This document shows positions 8,636 through 17,618 of a stretch of 41,099 bases of DNA, in pieces (the first letter of the stretch is position 1; each line of letters starts with the position of its first letter). Below the pieces are notes generated by a model. It was given only the letters and a program-made list of their open reading frames with translations. It ran no database searches and was not told the origin of the DNA. The stretch spans positions 1-41,099 of the forward strand of contig NZ_AUDM01000019.1 in assembly GCF_000425465.1 (NCBI RefSeq). Reading direction: 5' to 3'. The translations under genes and the position numbers were made by a program. Source of the DNA: Flavobacterium filum DSM 17961 (GTDB taxonomy: Bacteria > Bacteroidota > Bacteroidia > Flavobacteriales > Flavobacteriaceae).

Positions 8636-9913
8636 ATGAATAAAAAAGAAGTTTTAGCCATTATTTTGGGAGGTGGACAAGGTTCACGATTGTATCCGTT
8701 GACGGAAAGTCGTTCAAAACCGGCAGTGCCGATTGCCGGAAAATATCGTTTAGTTGATATTCCGATTTCCAATTGTATCAATTCCGATATTAAACGAATG
8801 TTTGTATTGACACAATTCAACTCCGCTTCGTTGAATCAACACATTAAAAACACCTACCATTTTAGTTATTTTAGTACCGCTTTTGTGGATATTTTAGCCG
8901 CTGAACAAACACCTGACAACCCCACTTGGTTTCAAGGAACTGCCGATGCGGTAAGGCAATGTATGCAACACTTTTTGAATCACGAATTTGATTATGCGTT
9001 GATTTTATCCGGTGACCAATTGTATCAAATGGATTTTAACCACATGATTACAGCTCATCAACAAAGTGGTGCTGCTATTACCATTGCTACTTTACCGGTA
9101 AGTGCAAAAGAAGCCCCTGAATTTGGTATCTTAAAAACCGATGAAAATAGTTGGATTACATCATTCATCGAAAAACCAAAGGCAGATTTATTACCCCAAT
9201 GGACATCGGATGTGAGTGAAGAAATGCAACAAGAAGGAAGACATTATCTGGCTTCAATGGGTATTTATATTTTTAATCGGGATTTGTTGATTGATTTAAT
9301 GAACAATCCGGATACGAAAGATTTTGGAAAAGAAATTATTCCACAAGCGATAGGTCACCAAAAAGTATTAAGTTATCAATACGAAGGATACTGGACGGAT
9401 ATTGGAAATATTGATTCCTTTTTTGAAGCGAATTTAGGTTTAACAGATGATATTCCAAAATTCAATTTATTTGATAACAGTAGTAAAATTTACACCCGTG
9501 CTAGGGTTTTACCTCCAGGAAAAATATTAGGGAAAACTACAGTAGAACAATCTATTGTTGCGGAAGGTTGTATTATTAATTCAGCTACTATTGAACATTC
9601 AGTAGTTGGGATTCGTTCGCGAATAGATGAAGGAACATTGGTAAAAAATTCCTATATTATGGGTAGTGATTACTACCAGAATTTAGATGAACTAAACCAT
9701 AATATCGCTCACAATATCAAGAACATAGGAATTGGAAAAAGATGTTTTATCCACAATACCATAGTAGATAAAAATTGTAGAATCGGGAATGATGTGTACT
9801 TGAATGGTGGCAAACATTTAGAAGATGTAAACACGAAACTATACACCATTAAGGAAGGGATTATCGTCATCAAAAAAGGAGCTGAAATTCCGGATGGATT
9901 TAGAATAGAATAA
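8636..9913 (+). CDS. glgC: Glucose-1-phosphate adenylyltransferase (ADP-glucose pyrophosphorylase)
   Basis: GlgC makes ADP-glucose from ATP and glucose-1-phosphate, the committed step of glycogen synthesis, feeding GlgA encoded just upstream. The 425-residue protein begins with the nucleotidyltransferase signature LGGGQGSRLYPLTESRSKPAVPIAGKYR (about 10-37), followed by DIPISNCINS, WFQGTADAVRQ, LSGDQLYQMD (about 124-133), FIEKPK and DIGNIDSFFEAN. The C-terminal left-handed beta helix carries isoleucine-patch repeats (about 300-425). No gene for branching enzyme or phosphorylase lies nearby in the window. A strong terminator follows directly. Confidence 0.96.
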   Translation: MNKKEVLAIILGGGQGSRLYPLTESRSKPAVPIAGKYRLVDIPISNCINSDIKRMFVLTQFNSASLNQHIKNTYHFSYFSTAFVDILAAEQTPDNPTWFQGTADAVRQCMQHFLNHEFDYALILSGDQLYQMDFNHMITAHQQSGAAITIATLPVSAKEAPEFGILKTDENSWITSFIEKPKADLLPQWTSDVSEEMQQEGRHYLASMGIYIFNRDLLIDLMNNPDTKDFGKEIIPQAIGHQKVLSYQYEGYWTDIGNIDSFFEANLGLTDDIPKFNLFDNSSKIYTRARVLPPGKILGKTTVEQSIVAEGCIINSATIEHSVVGIRSRIDEGTLVKNSYIMGSDYYQNLDELNHNIAHNIKNIGIGKRCFIHNTIVDKNCRIGNDVYLNGGKHLEDVNTKLYTIKEGIIVIKKGAEIPDGFRIE

Positions 9914-9918
9914 TTGAA

Positions 9919-9948
9919 AAAGCCGTTGAACAAAAAATCAACGGCTTT
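9919..9948. terminator. Bidirectional terminator between glgC and convergent hypothetical gene
   Basis: Arms AAGCCGTTGA (9920-9929) and TCAACGGCTT (9938-9947) pair perfectly around an 8-base A-rich loop, with a T-run to 9957 on the plus strand and an A-run mirroring it on the minus side. The right arm lies inside the last codons of the minus-strand gene, so one hairpin probably serves both genes. Confidence 0.85.
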
Positions 9949-10492
9949 GTTTTTTTTCTAAAATCACATCAATTGGTCGATTCGTTCTGGGTCCGAATTG
10001 TTGTGCTTGCCGTTCGTTTTCTGAAGAACACAAAATATACATGTTGAAAGGGTACAATTGAATGATTTGTGTTTCAAACCAACCACCATTTTCTTCTCCG
10101 TCTATGTCTTCAATTTTTACTGAAAAACTGTCTGCTAAAAAAGTATTGACTACTGATAGCAAGTAATTATCTTTAGCAAAAGGAAAAAACCATTTGGCAT
10201 CAGGATCATCGTTGTGTACTTTTTCTCCGGCTTTGTTGAGTTTATAATTGGGAGTAAAAAGTAAAGGTTTATTATTGTTTACCCAACTCCAACGGTTGTT
10301 TTTATTGATAACTTCGTTGCCAACACTATCAACAATGGTAATTCGAAGATTTTTTATGTTTTCTTTTTTCCCTTTTTCATGCACATTCACTACTAAATAA
10401 GAAGTAAAATCATAGCCACAATGCGGTGCATTGATGATTTGAGCATTCAATGAGCCGGTTAATAGCAGAAAAAAGATAAAAAAGTATCTCAT
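9938..10492 (-). CDS. Secreted protein of unknown function
   Basis: I do not recognise a family. From the ATG at 10492 the protein has 184 residues and a clean signal peptide (MRYFFIFFLLLTGSLNAQ, cleavage after Ala). The longer reading from 10525 would put 11 unlikely residues ahead of it. The mature part is mostly beta-type and polar, with an early GYDFTSYLVVNVH segment and IKNLRITIVDSVGNEVINK, which could be a carboxypeptidase-regulatory-like or other Ig-like fold. It has two Cys (early HCG and late ILCSS). It is likely periplasmic or outer-membrane associated. It stands alone, ending in a terminator shared with glgC. Confidence 0.6.
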   Translation of the reverse strand: MRYFFIFFLLLTGSLNAQIINAPHCGYDFTSYLVVNVHEKGKKENIKNLRITIVDSVGNEVINKNNRWSWVNNNKPLLFTPNYKLNKAGEKVHNDDPDAKWFFPFAKDNYLLSVVNTFLADSFSVKIEDIDGEENGGWFETQIIQLYPFNMYILCSSENERQAQQFGPRTNRPIDVILEKKQSR

Positions 10493-10563
10493 TATTTTGT
10501 TGATGTGGTAAAGATAAGAAAGCAAAAGTTATTCCAAAATCAATTTAAAAAACGAAATCATAT

Positions 10564-10619
10564 ACTGCCTGCGTTGCAGGAGATTTCTATTTCGACTTCG
10601 TCATCTTGCGAAATGACAA
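10564..10619. repeat. Degenerate dispersed palindromic repeat
   Basis: CCTGCGTTGCAGG (10566-10578) is a near-perfect 13-base palindrome followed by AGATTTCT. Next comes TTTCGacttcgtcatcttgCGAAA, in which TTTCG and CGAAA can pair, and then TGACAAAA. The complement reads TTGTCATTTCG...GAAATCTCCTGC, the layout of the TGTCATTnCGA...AATCTC intergenic repeats familiar from flavobacterial genomes. A related degenerate copy lies near 21250-21308. Confidence 0.5.
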
Positions 10620-10629
10620 AAGTAGTGCA

Positions 10630-10661
10630 AAAAAAAGCACTCATTTCAGAATGCTTTTTTT
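10630..10661 (-). terminator. Terminator of the cyclophilin-FKBP gene
   Basis: The arms AAAAAAAGCA and TGCTTTTTTT pair around an inner partly paired CTC..GAA loop. On the minus strand the T-run follows directly, about 30 bp after the gene's stop. Confidence 0.65.
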
Positions 10662-10688
10662 AAATATGAAGTTAAAATCTCTTTTTAC

Positions 10689-11621
10689 TTATTTCACTCC
10701 CATCAATTCCACATCAAAAATCAATGTTGCATCGGGTGGAATAACTCCACCTGCTCCACGAGAACCGTAGCCTAAATAGGATGGAATCACAAAACGAGCT
10801 TTGTCGCCTACTTGTAATAATTGAATTCCTTCGTCCCAACCTTCAATTACATGACCCATTCCTAGAGGAAAATCGATGGGTTGTTTACGTTTATAGGAAG
10901 AATCGAATACCATTCCGTTTTCTAGTGAACCTGAATAATGTACAGAAACCGTTTTCCCTTTTTCAGCTTGTTTCCCGTTTCCTTTTTGGATGATTTTATA
11001 ACGTAAACCGCTTTCAGTTTTTTCAAAACCGGCTGCTAATTTTTCTAATGCTTCTTCTGCTTTTGCTTTTTCTTCGGCAATTCTTTTTTCACGAGAGCCT
11101 TCAAAGGTTCTAAACGCTTCGATGGCATTCCATTTTTGAGCTTCCTCACCTACTCTTACAATTTCTAGCGTTTCTAACACATCACCTTGAGCAATAGCAT
11201 CTACCACATCTTGCCCTTCTACTACATTTCCAAAAACGGAATGTTTTTTGTCTAACCATGGTGTTGCCACGTGTGTGATAAAAAATTGAGACCCATTAGA
11301 ACCCGGTCCGGCATTCGCCATGGATAAAACTCCTGGACCATCATGACGTAAATCAGGGTGGAATTCATCATCAAATTGATAACCCGGTCCGCCTGTTCCA
11401 ATTCCTTGTGGACAACCGCCTTGAATCATAAAATCTGAAATCACTCGGTGAAATTTCAAACCGTCATAATAAGGTTTTCCCATTGGTTTAGCCTCATTTT
11501 CTAATTGACCTTCAGCTAAACCTACAAAGTTTCCTACTGTACCAGGTGTTTTATCGTGCGTTAATTTGACTAAAATTGTCCCTTTTGAGGTATTGAATTT
11601 AGCGTAAATTCCGTTTTCCAT
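10689..11621 (-). CDS. Dual-family peptidyl-prolyl isomerase: cyclophilin fused to FKBP
   Basis: This 310-residue protein fuses two unrelated prolyl isomerases. Residues about 5-165 are a cyclophilin: [13 protein letters not shown] carries the catalytic Arg, followed by [17 protein letters not shown] and the [10 protein letters not shown] pocket. A charged helix of about 30 residues ([22 protein letters not shown], about 174-195) links it to an FKBP domain (about 205-310) with [23 protein letters not shown] and the [28 protein letters not shown] core. There is no signal peptide, so it is likely cytoplasmic. It probably assists folding of proline-limited clients. Cyclophilin-FKBP fusions are known as dual-family immunophilins in a few bacteria, flavobacteria among them as I recall. 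Confidence 0.93.
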   Translation of the reverse strand: MENGIYAKFNTSKGTILVKLTHDKTPGTVGNFVGLAEGQLENEAKPMGKPYYDGLKFHRVISDFMIQGGCPQGIGTGGPGYQFDDEFHPDLRHDGPGVLSMANAGPGSNGSQFFITHVATPWLDKKHSVFGNVVEGQDVVDAIAQGDVLETLEIVRVGEEAQKWNAIEAFRTFEGSREKRIAEEKAKAEEALEKLAAGFEKTESGLRYKIIQKGNGKQAEKGKTVSVHYSGSLENGMVFDSSYKRKQPIDFPLGMGHVIEGWDEGIQLLQVGDKARFVIPSYLGYGSRGAGGVIPPDATLIFDVELMGVK

Positions 11622-11716
11622 TTTGTTTTTTTATTTTAATTGAGGTGCAAATTTACAGTTTTCTGATGGAATTTCATCCTCAAAATAGAATGAGAACCAT
11701 TTTGAAAAATAATTCT

Positions 11717-12856
11717 TTATCGATTTGAATAGTCTTCCATTTCCAAGTCTTTATCAAACGGACTTTTCGTAAATGGGTAAATCGCTTGTTTCACATATCC
11801 TTTCGGAAAGTTTGCTTCTAGTAAACCCGTATCTTTTGGCCATTCATTTTCCGGTAAATAATAAGTGCCAAACATTTTATCGATAAAAGGAAAAATTGTT
11901 GCAAAATTCTTTCCATAATAATTCGGATCTTTACAATGGTGCCAATGATGGTATTGAGGTGTCGCAAAAATATATTTCAAAAAACCAAAATTAATACGGG
12001 TATTAGCATGAATTAAAACCGCATGAATAGCCATAAAAACAACATAAACACTAAATGTAATTGTTGAAAATCCAAATACATAAAGTGGAATAAAAGCCAT
12101 CGAACGGGTAACAAAAATATCTACAAAATGCGTTCTGGAACCGGCTAACCAATCCATGTTTTCCGTAGAATGATGAATGGAATGAAAACGCCATAAAAAA
12201 TGATGCGTATGAAAAAATCGATGTGTCCAATATTGAAATAAATCAGCAATAAAAAAGGCAAAAAACAATTCAATCAAAAACGGTAAATTTTGCACCCAAG
12301 CCTGTAGTTCTGATAATCCTATCCATCCGAAAAAAAGTTTCGCCGGTTGTTGGGTAATGATACCAAAAAACTGAACTAACAAATGACTTACGGTGAAATA
12401 AATTAAATCAGTTCTCCATTCTTCATGAAAGGTTTTCTGATCTTTTCGTTTTGGGAAAACCATTTCAATGGGTACGAAAATAATGGCCATCAAAAACAAA
12501 TCGAGTAATAACCAGTCTAAACCAATATACCATTTAGAACCATTTACTATAGAAGGAGCAACATTAAATCCGCCCGTAACAATAGCCATTACGCAAAAAA
12601 GAATACCAATTAACGCCCACTTTTTGTTTCGGCTTACCATTAAACTAATTACGCCAAAAAAGAAAGAAGCTACAATACAAGCTGTTAAAAGAATTTTCAT
12701 CGATTCACCAGTGTACACTTCTCTAAACTCAGGAGTAGTTAACCATTCCGGATATTTAAAACATAAAACACCCAAAAAGGACAAAATACCCAAAAAAATG
12801 GATGTATATCCGCTTATGTAACCTTTACCAAAATCTAAATTTTCTTTTACTTCCAT
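11717..12856 (-). CDS. Fatty acid hydroxylase / sterol desaturase family membrane enzyme
   Basis: This 379-residue integral membrane di-iron enzyme has the family's histidine boxes clustered in residues about 212-235 (HRFFHTHHFLWRFHSIHHS) and again near 310 (YHHWHH, followed by DPNYYGKNFATIFPFIDKMFGTYY). Around seven hydrophobic segments surround them. Members oxidise lipid substrates such as fatty acids, sterols, carotenoids or alkylglycerols; the substrate here is unknown. It starts at an ATG 93 bp from the divergent trmD. Ninety-five bases separate it from the downstream cyclophilin-FKBP gene, so co-transcription is uncertain. Confidence 0.9.
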   Translation of the reverse strand: MEVKENLDFGKGYISGYTSIFLGILSFLGVLCFKYPEWLTTPEFREVYTGESMKILLTACIVASFFFGVISLMVSRNKKWALIGILFCVMAIVTGGFNVAPSIVNGSKWYIGLDWLLLDLFLMAIIFVPIEMVFPKRKDQKTFHEEWRTDLIYFTVSHLLVQFFGIITQQPAKLFFGWIGLSELQAWVQNLPFLIELFFAFFIADLFQYWTHRFFHTHHFLWRFHSIHHSTENMDWLAGSRTHFVDIFVTRSMAFIPLYVFGFSTITFSVYVVFMAIHAVLIHANTRINFGFLKYIFATPQYHHWHHCKDPNYYGKNFATIFPFIDKMFGTYYLPENEWPKDTGLLEANFPKGYVKQAIYPFTKSPFDKDLEMEDYSNR

Positions 12857-12949
12857 ATTGTACAGAATTTATGACTGCCAAAAATAATTATTTATGGTTT
12901 AAAAACAACCTGATTAAAAGTTAGTATTTTTACATCCTAAAAAACTAGT

Positions 12950-13627
12950 ATGCGAATTGATATCATCACCGTTTTACCAGAATTATTGCGAAGTCCGTTT
13001 GAAGCTTCTATTCTTAAGCGAGCCATAGACAAAGGTTTGGTGGAAGTTCACTTGCACAATTTGCGTGATTATTCTACTAACAAACAAAAAAGTGTGGATG
13101 ACTATCAATTTGGCGGTGGTGCCGGAATGGTAATGACGATTCAGCCTATAGACGATTGTATCAGCCAACTCAAAAGTGAACGCCATTACGATGAAGTGAT
13201 TTACATGACTCCGGATGGTGAAACATTAAATCAAAAAATGGCGAATTCGATGTCGCTTTTAAAAAATATCATCATTCTTTGTGGACATTATAAAGGTGTA
13301 GATCAACGTGTTCGTGATCATTTCATCACGAAAGAAATTTCGATTGGCGACTTTGTGCTTTCCGGAGGGGAATTAGGTGCTGCCGTCTTAAGTGATGCGA
13401 TTATTCGATTGATTCCGGGTGTTTTGAGCAATGAAACCTCGGCTTTGACCGATAGTTTTCAGGATAATTTGTTGTCGGGACCCATTTATACTCGTCCGGC
13501 TGAATACAAAGGTTGGAAAGTACCCGACGTTCTATTAAGCGGAAATTTTGCCGAAATCGATAAATGGCGGGAAAACCAATCGTATGAACATACGAAAAAC
13601 AGACGTCCGGATTTGTTGGAGGAATAA
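12950..13627 (+). CDS. trmD: tRNA (guanine-N1-)-methyltransferase TrmD
   Basis: TrmD methylates G37 N1 next to the anticodon of tRNAs for Leu, Pro and Arg using SAM, which prevents +1 frameshifting. The 225-residue protein has the N-terminal [13 protein letters not shown], the [13 protein letters not shown] loop (about 48-60), and the trefoil-knot SAM pocket with [15 protein letters not shown] and [16 protein letters not shown] (about 107-150). [18 protein letters not shown] leads into the C-terminal helix domain. It is not in an rpsP-rimM-rplS operon in this window, only followed 67 bp later by a DUF4199 gene. Confidence 0.96.
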   Translation: MRIDIITVLPELLRSPFEASILKRAIDKGLVEVHLHNLRDYSTNKQKSVDDYQFGGGAGMVMTIQPIDDCISQLKSERHYDEVIYMTPDGETLNQKMANSMSLLKNIIILCGHYKGVDQRVRDHFITKEISIGDFVLSGGELGAAVLSDAIIRLIPGVLSNETSALTDSFQDNLLSGPIYTRPAEYKGWKVPDVLLSGNFAEIDKWRENQSYEHTKNRRPDLLEE

Positions 13628-13694
13628 ATTCAGTAAGTAGTTGGTTAGAAGTAAAGTAAATTGTGTAAATTTGACTTAACTAACCTTTACCAAT

Positions 13695-14183
13695 ATGAAA
13701 AATGTAACCATTGAAATCAAGTGGGCCATCTTCTTTTCTTTGATGACCTTGGCTTGGATGTTTTTAGAAAAAATTTCCGGCTTACACAGTACGTACATTG
13801 ATTATCATCTCTATTTGACCAATCTATTTGCTATTCCGGCGATTTGGATGATGGTTTTAGCTTTGAAAGACAAGAAGAAAAATTTCTATCACGGACAAAT
13901 GTCTTACACACAAGGCTTGGTATCCGGAATTATTTTATCTGTTTTTATTGCATTGATTAGTCCACTAACGCAGTGGGTCATTAGTTATGTCATCACACCG
14001 GAGTATTTCCCAAATGTAATTAAACGCTCCGTTGAGATTGGTTATTTTGCTACTACAGAAGAAGCAGAAGCACAATTTAATTATCCTAATTACGCTAAAC
14101 AAAGTGCAATTGGCTCACTGGTTATGGGTATTTTAACCACCGTAATTGCCATGCTATTCCTTCAAACAAAAAATAAGGGATAA
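13695..14183 (+). CDS. DUF4199 domain membrane protein
   Basis: This 162-residue inner-membrane protein has four predicted helices (about 10-26, 38-58, 74-95, 138-158). Its layout, with an acidic or aromatic loop after helix 3 (PEYFPNVIKRSVEIGYFATTEEAEAQFNYPNY), is typical of DUF4199, a Bacteroidota family of unknown function. It ends one base before the stop of the convergent RDD gene and follows trmD by 67 bp, with no terminator seen. Confidence 0.8.
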   Translation: MKNVTIEIKWAIFFSLMTLAWMFLEKISGLHSTYIDYHLYLTNLFAIPAIWMMVLALKDKKKNFYHGQMSYTQGLVSGIILSVFIALISPLTQWVISYVITPEYFPNVIKRSVEIGYFATTEEAEAQFNYPNYAKQSAIGSLVMGILTTVIAMLFLQTKNKG

Positions 14184-14927
14184 TTACATGTTTTGCGTGT
14201 AGAAGTTATAATCTTTTAAAACCGTTCGAATAAAATCAGTATCGTTACCGGAAGTATTTTTGATTCCGGTAACTTGTTCTATTTTGGTGCGAAGTTTTAT
14301 CAACGTCGCATAATCTCTTTTGGCAACCGCTATATTAAAGGTTTCTTTAATGATTCGAGCATCATTATCACTTAATTTGATAACCAAAGGATACGTAGGC
14401 ACATATGCTTGATCAATTTCTTCCAAAATAGTGTGGTTGATGTTGATGTTGTTTTTTAGACTGATAACCGCTGTACCGGCAGTCATATCGCCCAATCGTT
14501 GTGTTTTTGAACTGGTGATTAACGCAATTAAACCAATCGCACCACTACTCAAATTAATATCAATAATTCTGAACAACCATCGAATTAAGTAATCTCCAAA
14601 GGTAGCTTGATAACCATCAATTTTGACAACTTTGATTTTCATCAATCGTTTGCCGATGGTTTGTCCTTCCAATAAACTTTCAAATAATAAAGAATAAAAA
14701 ATAACAGGTGAATAGATTACTATTACAATGGCAAAATACGACCAGGTATCCAATCCAAACATCCTTTCATTGAACCCTAAGGAGTAGAAAAATATTCCCC
14801 AAACCACAATTGAATAGGCAATTTTTACCAATAAATCCAATAAATAACCCAGCATTCTGTGCCCAACAGTAGCAGCGGTAAAATTTATCGTAACATTTTG
14901 TGTAGTGGTTATGGATAATTCTGACAT
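14184..14927 (-). CDS. RDD family membrane protein
   Basis: This 247-residue protein has an RDD domain in residues about 15-150. The conserved Arg-Asp pair appears as GHRMLGYLLDLLVK and the second basic motif as EGQTIGKRLMKIKVVKIDG (about 88-106), with LIRWLFRIID and RLGDMTAGTAVI after it. Three or more helices span the membrane. The C-terminal 80 residues are soluble and helical. RDD proteins are often encoded beside SpoIIM, MoxR and DUF58 genes, as here, where the divergent SpoIIM-like gene starts 20 bp away. Some RDD proteins have been linked to ion or proton antiport, but the role here is unknown. Confidence 0.88.
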   Translation of the reverse strand: MSELSITTTQNVTINFTAATVGHRMLGYLLDLLVKIAYSIVVWGIFFYSLGFNERMFGLDTWSYFAIVIVIYSPVIFYSLLFESLLEGQTIGKRLMKIKVVKIDGYQATFGDYLIRWLFRIIDINLSSGAIGLIALITSSKTQRLGDMTAGTAVISLKNNININHTILEEIDQAYVPTYPLVIKLSDNDARIIKETFNIAVAKRDYATLIKLRTKIEQVTGIKNTSGNDTDFIRTVLKDYNFYTQNM

Positions 14928-14947
14928 ATTTTATATTTTAGCAAACG

Positions 14948-15925
14948 ATGAGAGAAGTTGCGTTCATAAAGCAAAATAAAGCAAAATGGCTTGAATTTGA
15001 ACAAGCTATTTTTGGTAAAGCTAAAAAAAATCCTGATGAAATGGCTAGTTTGTATATCCATTTGGTCAATGATTTGTCGTATGCACAAACGTATTACCCT
15101 AAAAGTAAGACGGTTGTGTACCTCAACTACCTCGCTTCACAAATTTATCAAAAGATTTATAAAACCAAGCGAACAGAGCAAAATAGAGTGGTTTATTTTT
15201 TTTCCACCGAAGTTCCTTTGATTGTTTATGAATACCGAAGATACTTGGTATATGCATTTGTATTGTTCTTTTTTTGCACGGGAATCGGCGTTTTATCTGC
15301 AAAATATGATATTGATTTTGTTCGTTTGATTTTAGGTGATCAATATGTCAACATGACGCTTGAGAACATCAAAAACGGAAATCCGGTTGCTGTTTATAAA
15401 AGTGGAAGTAATTGGGGCGGATTTATTGCTATTACCATGAATAACTTGTACGTAGGTGCCCAATGCTTCATTTGGGGCGTCTTTTTGGGAATCGGAACAT
15501 TTTACATCATGTTGCAAAACTGTATTATGTTGGGTTCATTCCAATATTTCTTTTACCAAGAAGGAGTTTTTTGGGAAAGTGTTCGCGGTATTTGGATTCA
15601 CGGTTCCATGGAAATTTTTGCCATTGTAATTGAAACCGCTGCCGGTTTTATGTTGGGAGCTTCCATTCTTTTCCCGAAAACCTATTCTAGGATGAATTCC
15701 TTTAAAATAGGATTTAAAAACGGTTTAAAAATATTTTTAAGTACGATTCCTTTTACTATTGCAGCCGGATTTTTAGAAGGATTCGTCACCCGATATGCCT
15801 TGGAAATGCCCTATTGGTTGAATGTCATCATCATTTTAGGAACATTGAGTATGATTTCATTTTATTTCCTCGTATTTCCATTTATTGTAAACAAAAAAAT
15901 GAAATCCGTTACTTTAAAAACTTAA
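14948..15925 (+). CDS. SpoIIM / DUF95 family membrane protein
   Basis: This 325-residue protein has an N-terminal soluble helical region (about 1-95, MREVAFIKQNKAKWLEFEQAIF) and then a SpoIIM-type membrane domain with about five helices. GNPVAVYKSGSNWGGFIAITMNNLYVGAQCFIWG (about 140-175) and the WESVRGIWIHGSMEIFAIVIETAAGFMLG segment are characteristic. In non-sporulating bacteria this family appears with RDD, MoxR and DUF58 genes. It is the first plus-strand gene of the cluster, 20 bp from the divergent RDD gene, and is followed 3 bp later by the next gene. Confidence 0.88.
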   Translation: MREVAFIKQNKAKWLEFEQAIFGKAKKNPDEMASLYIHLVNDLSYAQTYYPKSKTVVYLNYLASQIYQKIYKTKRTEQNRVVYFFSTEVPLIVYEYRRYLVYAFVLFFFCTGIGVLSAKYDIDFVRLILGDQYVNMTLENIKNGNPVAVYKSGSNWGGFIAITMNNLYVGAQCFIWGVFLGIGTFYIMLQNCIMLGSFQYFFYQEGVFWESVRGIWIHGSMEIFAIVIETAAGFMLGASILFPKTYSRMNSFKIGFKNGLKIFLSTIPFTIAAGFLEGFVTRYALEMPYWLNVIIILGTLSMISFYFLVFPFIVNKKMKSVTLKT

Positions 15926-15928
15926 GAT

Positions 15929-16870
15929 ATGTTTCAACTGTTTAAGAAAAGAAATTTTAGCGAATATATAAGTGATACCTTCTTGTTTTTCAAAGAAAAC
16001 GGGTCTCATTTCTTTAGAAACTATTTTATCATCAACGGAGCTTTATTGATTCTTTTGGTGGCTCTCTCCTATTTTGTGTTCAAGGTATATTTTGAACTGA
16101 TTTTTTCCAATATTGGTTCTACTTCAACTAATTTTCTAGATGATTATTTTAATAATAATGTCGGTTTGATTATTGGTGTTTTTATTGTTTTCTTTCTGCT
16201 GATTCTTTTTGTATCGTTGGTTAATTATACTTTTCCTGTACTTTATTTAAAACTATTGGAACAACACAAAGGGCAACATTTTGATACTAAAGAAATTATT
16301 GATGAATTCAAATCTTCTTTCGGGAAAGTAGTCATCTTCTTTTTAGTCATTTTTCTACTCAGTATAACAGTTGGATTATTGATTATGGGATTATTGGTCG
16401 CGATGATGTTTATCCTCATCGGATTTGTTGTAGCTATCATTTTAATTCCGGCACTTATTGCCTTTGTTCAATTTAGTTTTTATGAATACATGAATGCTGA
16501 AATTGGGGTTTTTGATGCTTTAGGAAAAGGCTATTCTAAATTGACCCAAAACTTTTGGCCGATAGTGGGTTCAACTATTATTATGTATGTCATTATTCAA
16601 ATTGTTGTGAGTATTTTTTCTGTCATTCCCTATGTAATTGGAATTGCAAGTATGTTTACCAGTCTTGAAAATCAAAGTTCACAAGAAGAAGCTTTTTCAA
16701 CCTTTGGCATCATGATGGTGATTGTAATGTGTATTTCAATATTGTTGAGCTATATATTAAATAATTTATTGATCGTGAATAATGGTGTCATTTATTACAG
16801 TTTACGTGAAGAAAACGAAAACAAAAACACCATAAACGATATTGATTTGATTGGAACAGACGGTGAATAA
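15929..16870 (+). CDS. Multi-pass membrane protein of the MoxR/DUF58 cluster
   Basis: No named family can be assigned with confidence. The 313-residue protein has an amphipathic N-terminus (FKKRNFSEYISDTFLFFKENGSHFFRNYF) and about six hydrophobic helices, including long Ile/Val-rich ones at about 145-190. A cytoplasmic helix between helices (KLLEQHKGQHFDTKEIIDEFKSSFGKV) and an FDALGKGYSKLTQNFWPIVGS motif follow. That layout recalls DUF4013 or glycerophosphodiester-phosphodiesterase membrane domains. It begins 3 bp after the SpoIIM-like gene and overlaps the next gene by 8 bp, so it is surely part of the same operon. Confidence 0.7.
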   Translation: MFQLFKKRNFSEYISDTFLFFKENGSHFFRNYFIINGALLILLVALSYFVFKVYFELIFSNIGSTSTNFLDDYFNNNVGLIIGVFIVFFLLILFVSLVNYTFPVLYLKLLEQHKGQHFDTKEIIDEFKSSFGKVVIFFLVIFLLSITVGLLIMGLLVAMMFILIGFVVAIILIPALIAFVQFSFYEYMNAEIGVFDALGKGYSKLTQNFWPIVGSTIIMYVIIQIVVSIFSVIPYVIGIASMFTSLENQSSQEEAFSTFGIMMVIVMCISILLSYILNNLLIVNNGVIYYSLREENENKNTINDIDLIGTDGE

Positions 16871-17618
16871 ACTCCTCTACATACTTCTTTTTTTAACTTG
16901 TTTACAATCGTTTGCACAAGACAGTTTGTCTGTTGGAGTGAAAGAAGAAAAGATACTTTTTACTGAAAAAGACATTAAAATTGATTCTTCTTTGATTGAA
17001 AATAGAACATTTGAACAACTGTTTAAAGACAACTATCAAGACAATGATTACATTTATGAACAAGCTGTAAAAGAATCATCTTGGTGGGATCGATTTAAAC
17101 AATGGTTGGCCGATTTTTTCAAACGATTGTTCAACTTAAGTAGCGACACGGTTTCCGGAAAAGTTGTAGATATTGTCATAAAAACATTGGCGGTACTGCT
17201 CATTATTTTTGTGATTTACCTGATTGTAAAAGCGATTCTAAATGGAGAAGGACAATGGATTTTCGGAAAATCATCGGATAAGAAAGTTATTCATCATGAA
17301 GATATTGAGAAAAATATTCACTTGGTAGATTTCGAAAAACTCATCAAAGACACTTTGAAATCCGGTGAACAACGATTGAGCATTCGCTACTATTATCTAT
17401 GGCTTTTGAAAAAAATGTCGGATAAAAACATGATAGAATGGGATTTGGAAAAAACCAATTCTGATTATTTATATGAAATTAAAAACGAAGCTTTTCAATC
17501 AGATTTTGAATATGCTTCCTATTTATACAATTATATTTGGTATGGCGAATTTGAATTGGATGAACCGACCTTTGAAAAAGCCAAAACCAAATTTGAAAAA
17601 ATGATTCATTCGCTTTAA
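16863..17618 (+). CDS. DUF4129 domain membrane protein
   Basis: From a GTG at 16863 the protein has 251 residues and a signal peptide (NKLLYILLFLTCLQSFAQ). A longer TTG reading from 16851 adds EQT-type residues that spoil it. A periplasmic segment leads to a membrane helix at about 100-125 (VVDIVIKTLAVLLIIFVIYLIVKAIL). The cytoplasmic C-terminus (about 150-250) is a DUF4129-like helical domain (SGEQRLSIRYYYLWLLKKM, YIWYGEFELDEPTFEKAKTKFEKM). It overlaps the upstream stop by 8 bp and its own TAA shares a base with the next ATG. DUF4129 commonly accompanies transglutaminase, MoxR and DUF58 genes. Confidence 0.8.
   Translation: MNKLLYILLFLTCLQSFAQDSLSVGVKEEKILFTEKDIKIDSSLIENRTFEQLFKDNYQDNDYIYEQAVKESSWWDRFKQWLADFFKRLFNLSSDTVSGKVVDIVIKTLAVLLIIFVIYLIVKAILNGEGQWIFGKSSDKKVIHHEDIEKNIHLVDFEKLIKDTLKSGEQRLSIRYYYLWLLKKMSDKNMIEWDLEKTNSDYLYEIKNEAFQSDFEYASYLYNYIWYGEFELDEPTFEKAKTKFEKMIHSL

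Noticed and set aside
11717..12856. Rhodopsin or ion-pump reading of the multi-helix protein
   Set aside because: The clustered HxxHH boxes and HRFFHTHH motif identify the di-iron hydroxylase family instead.
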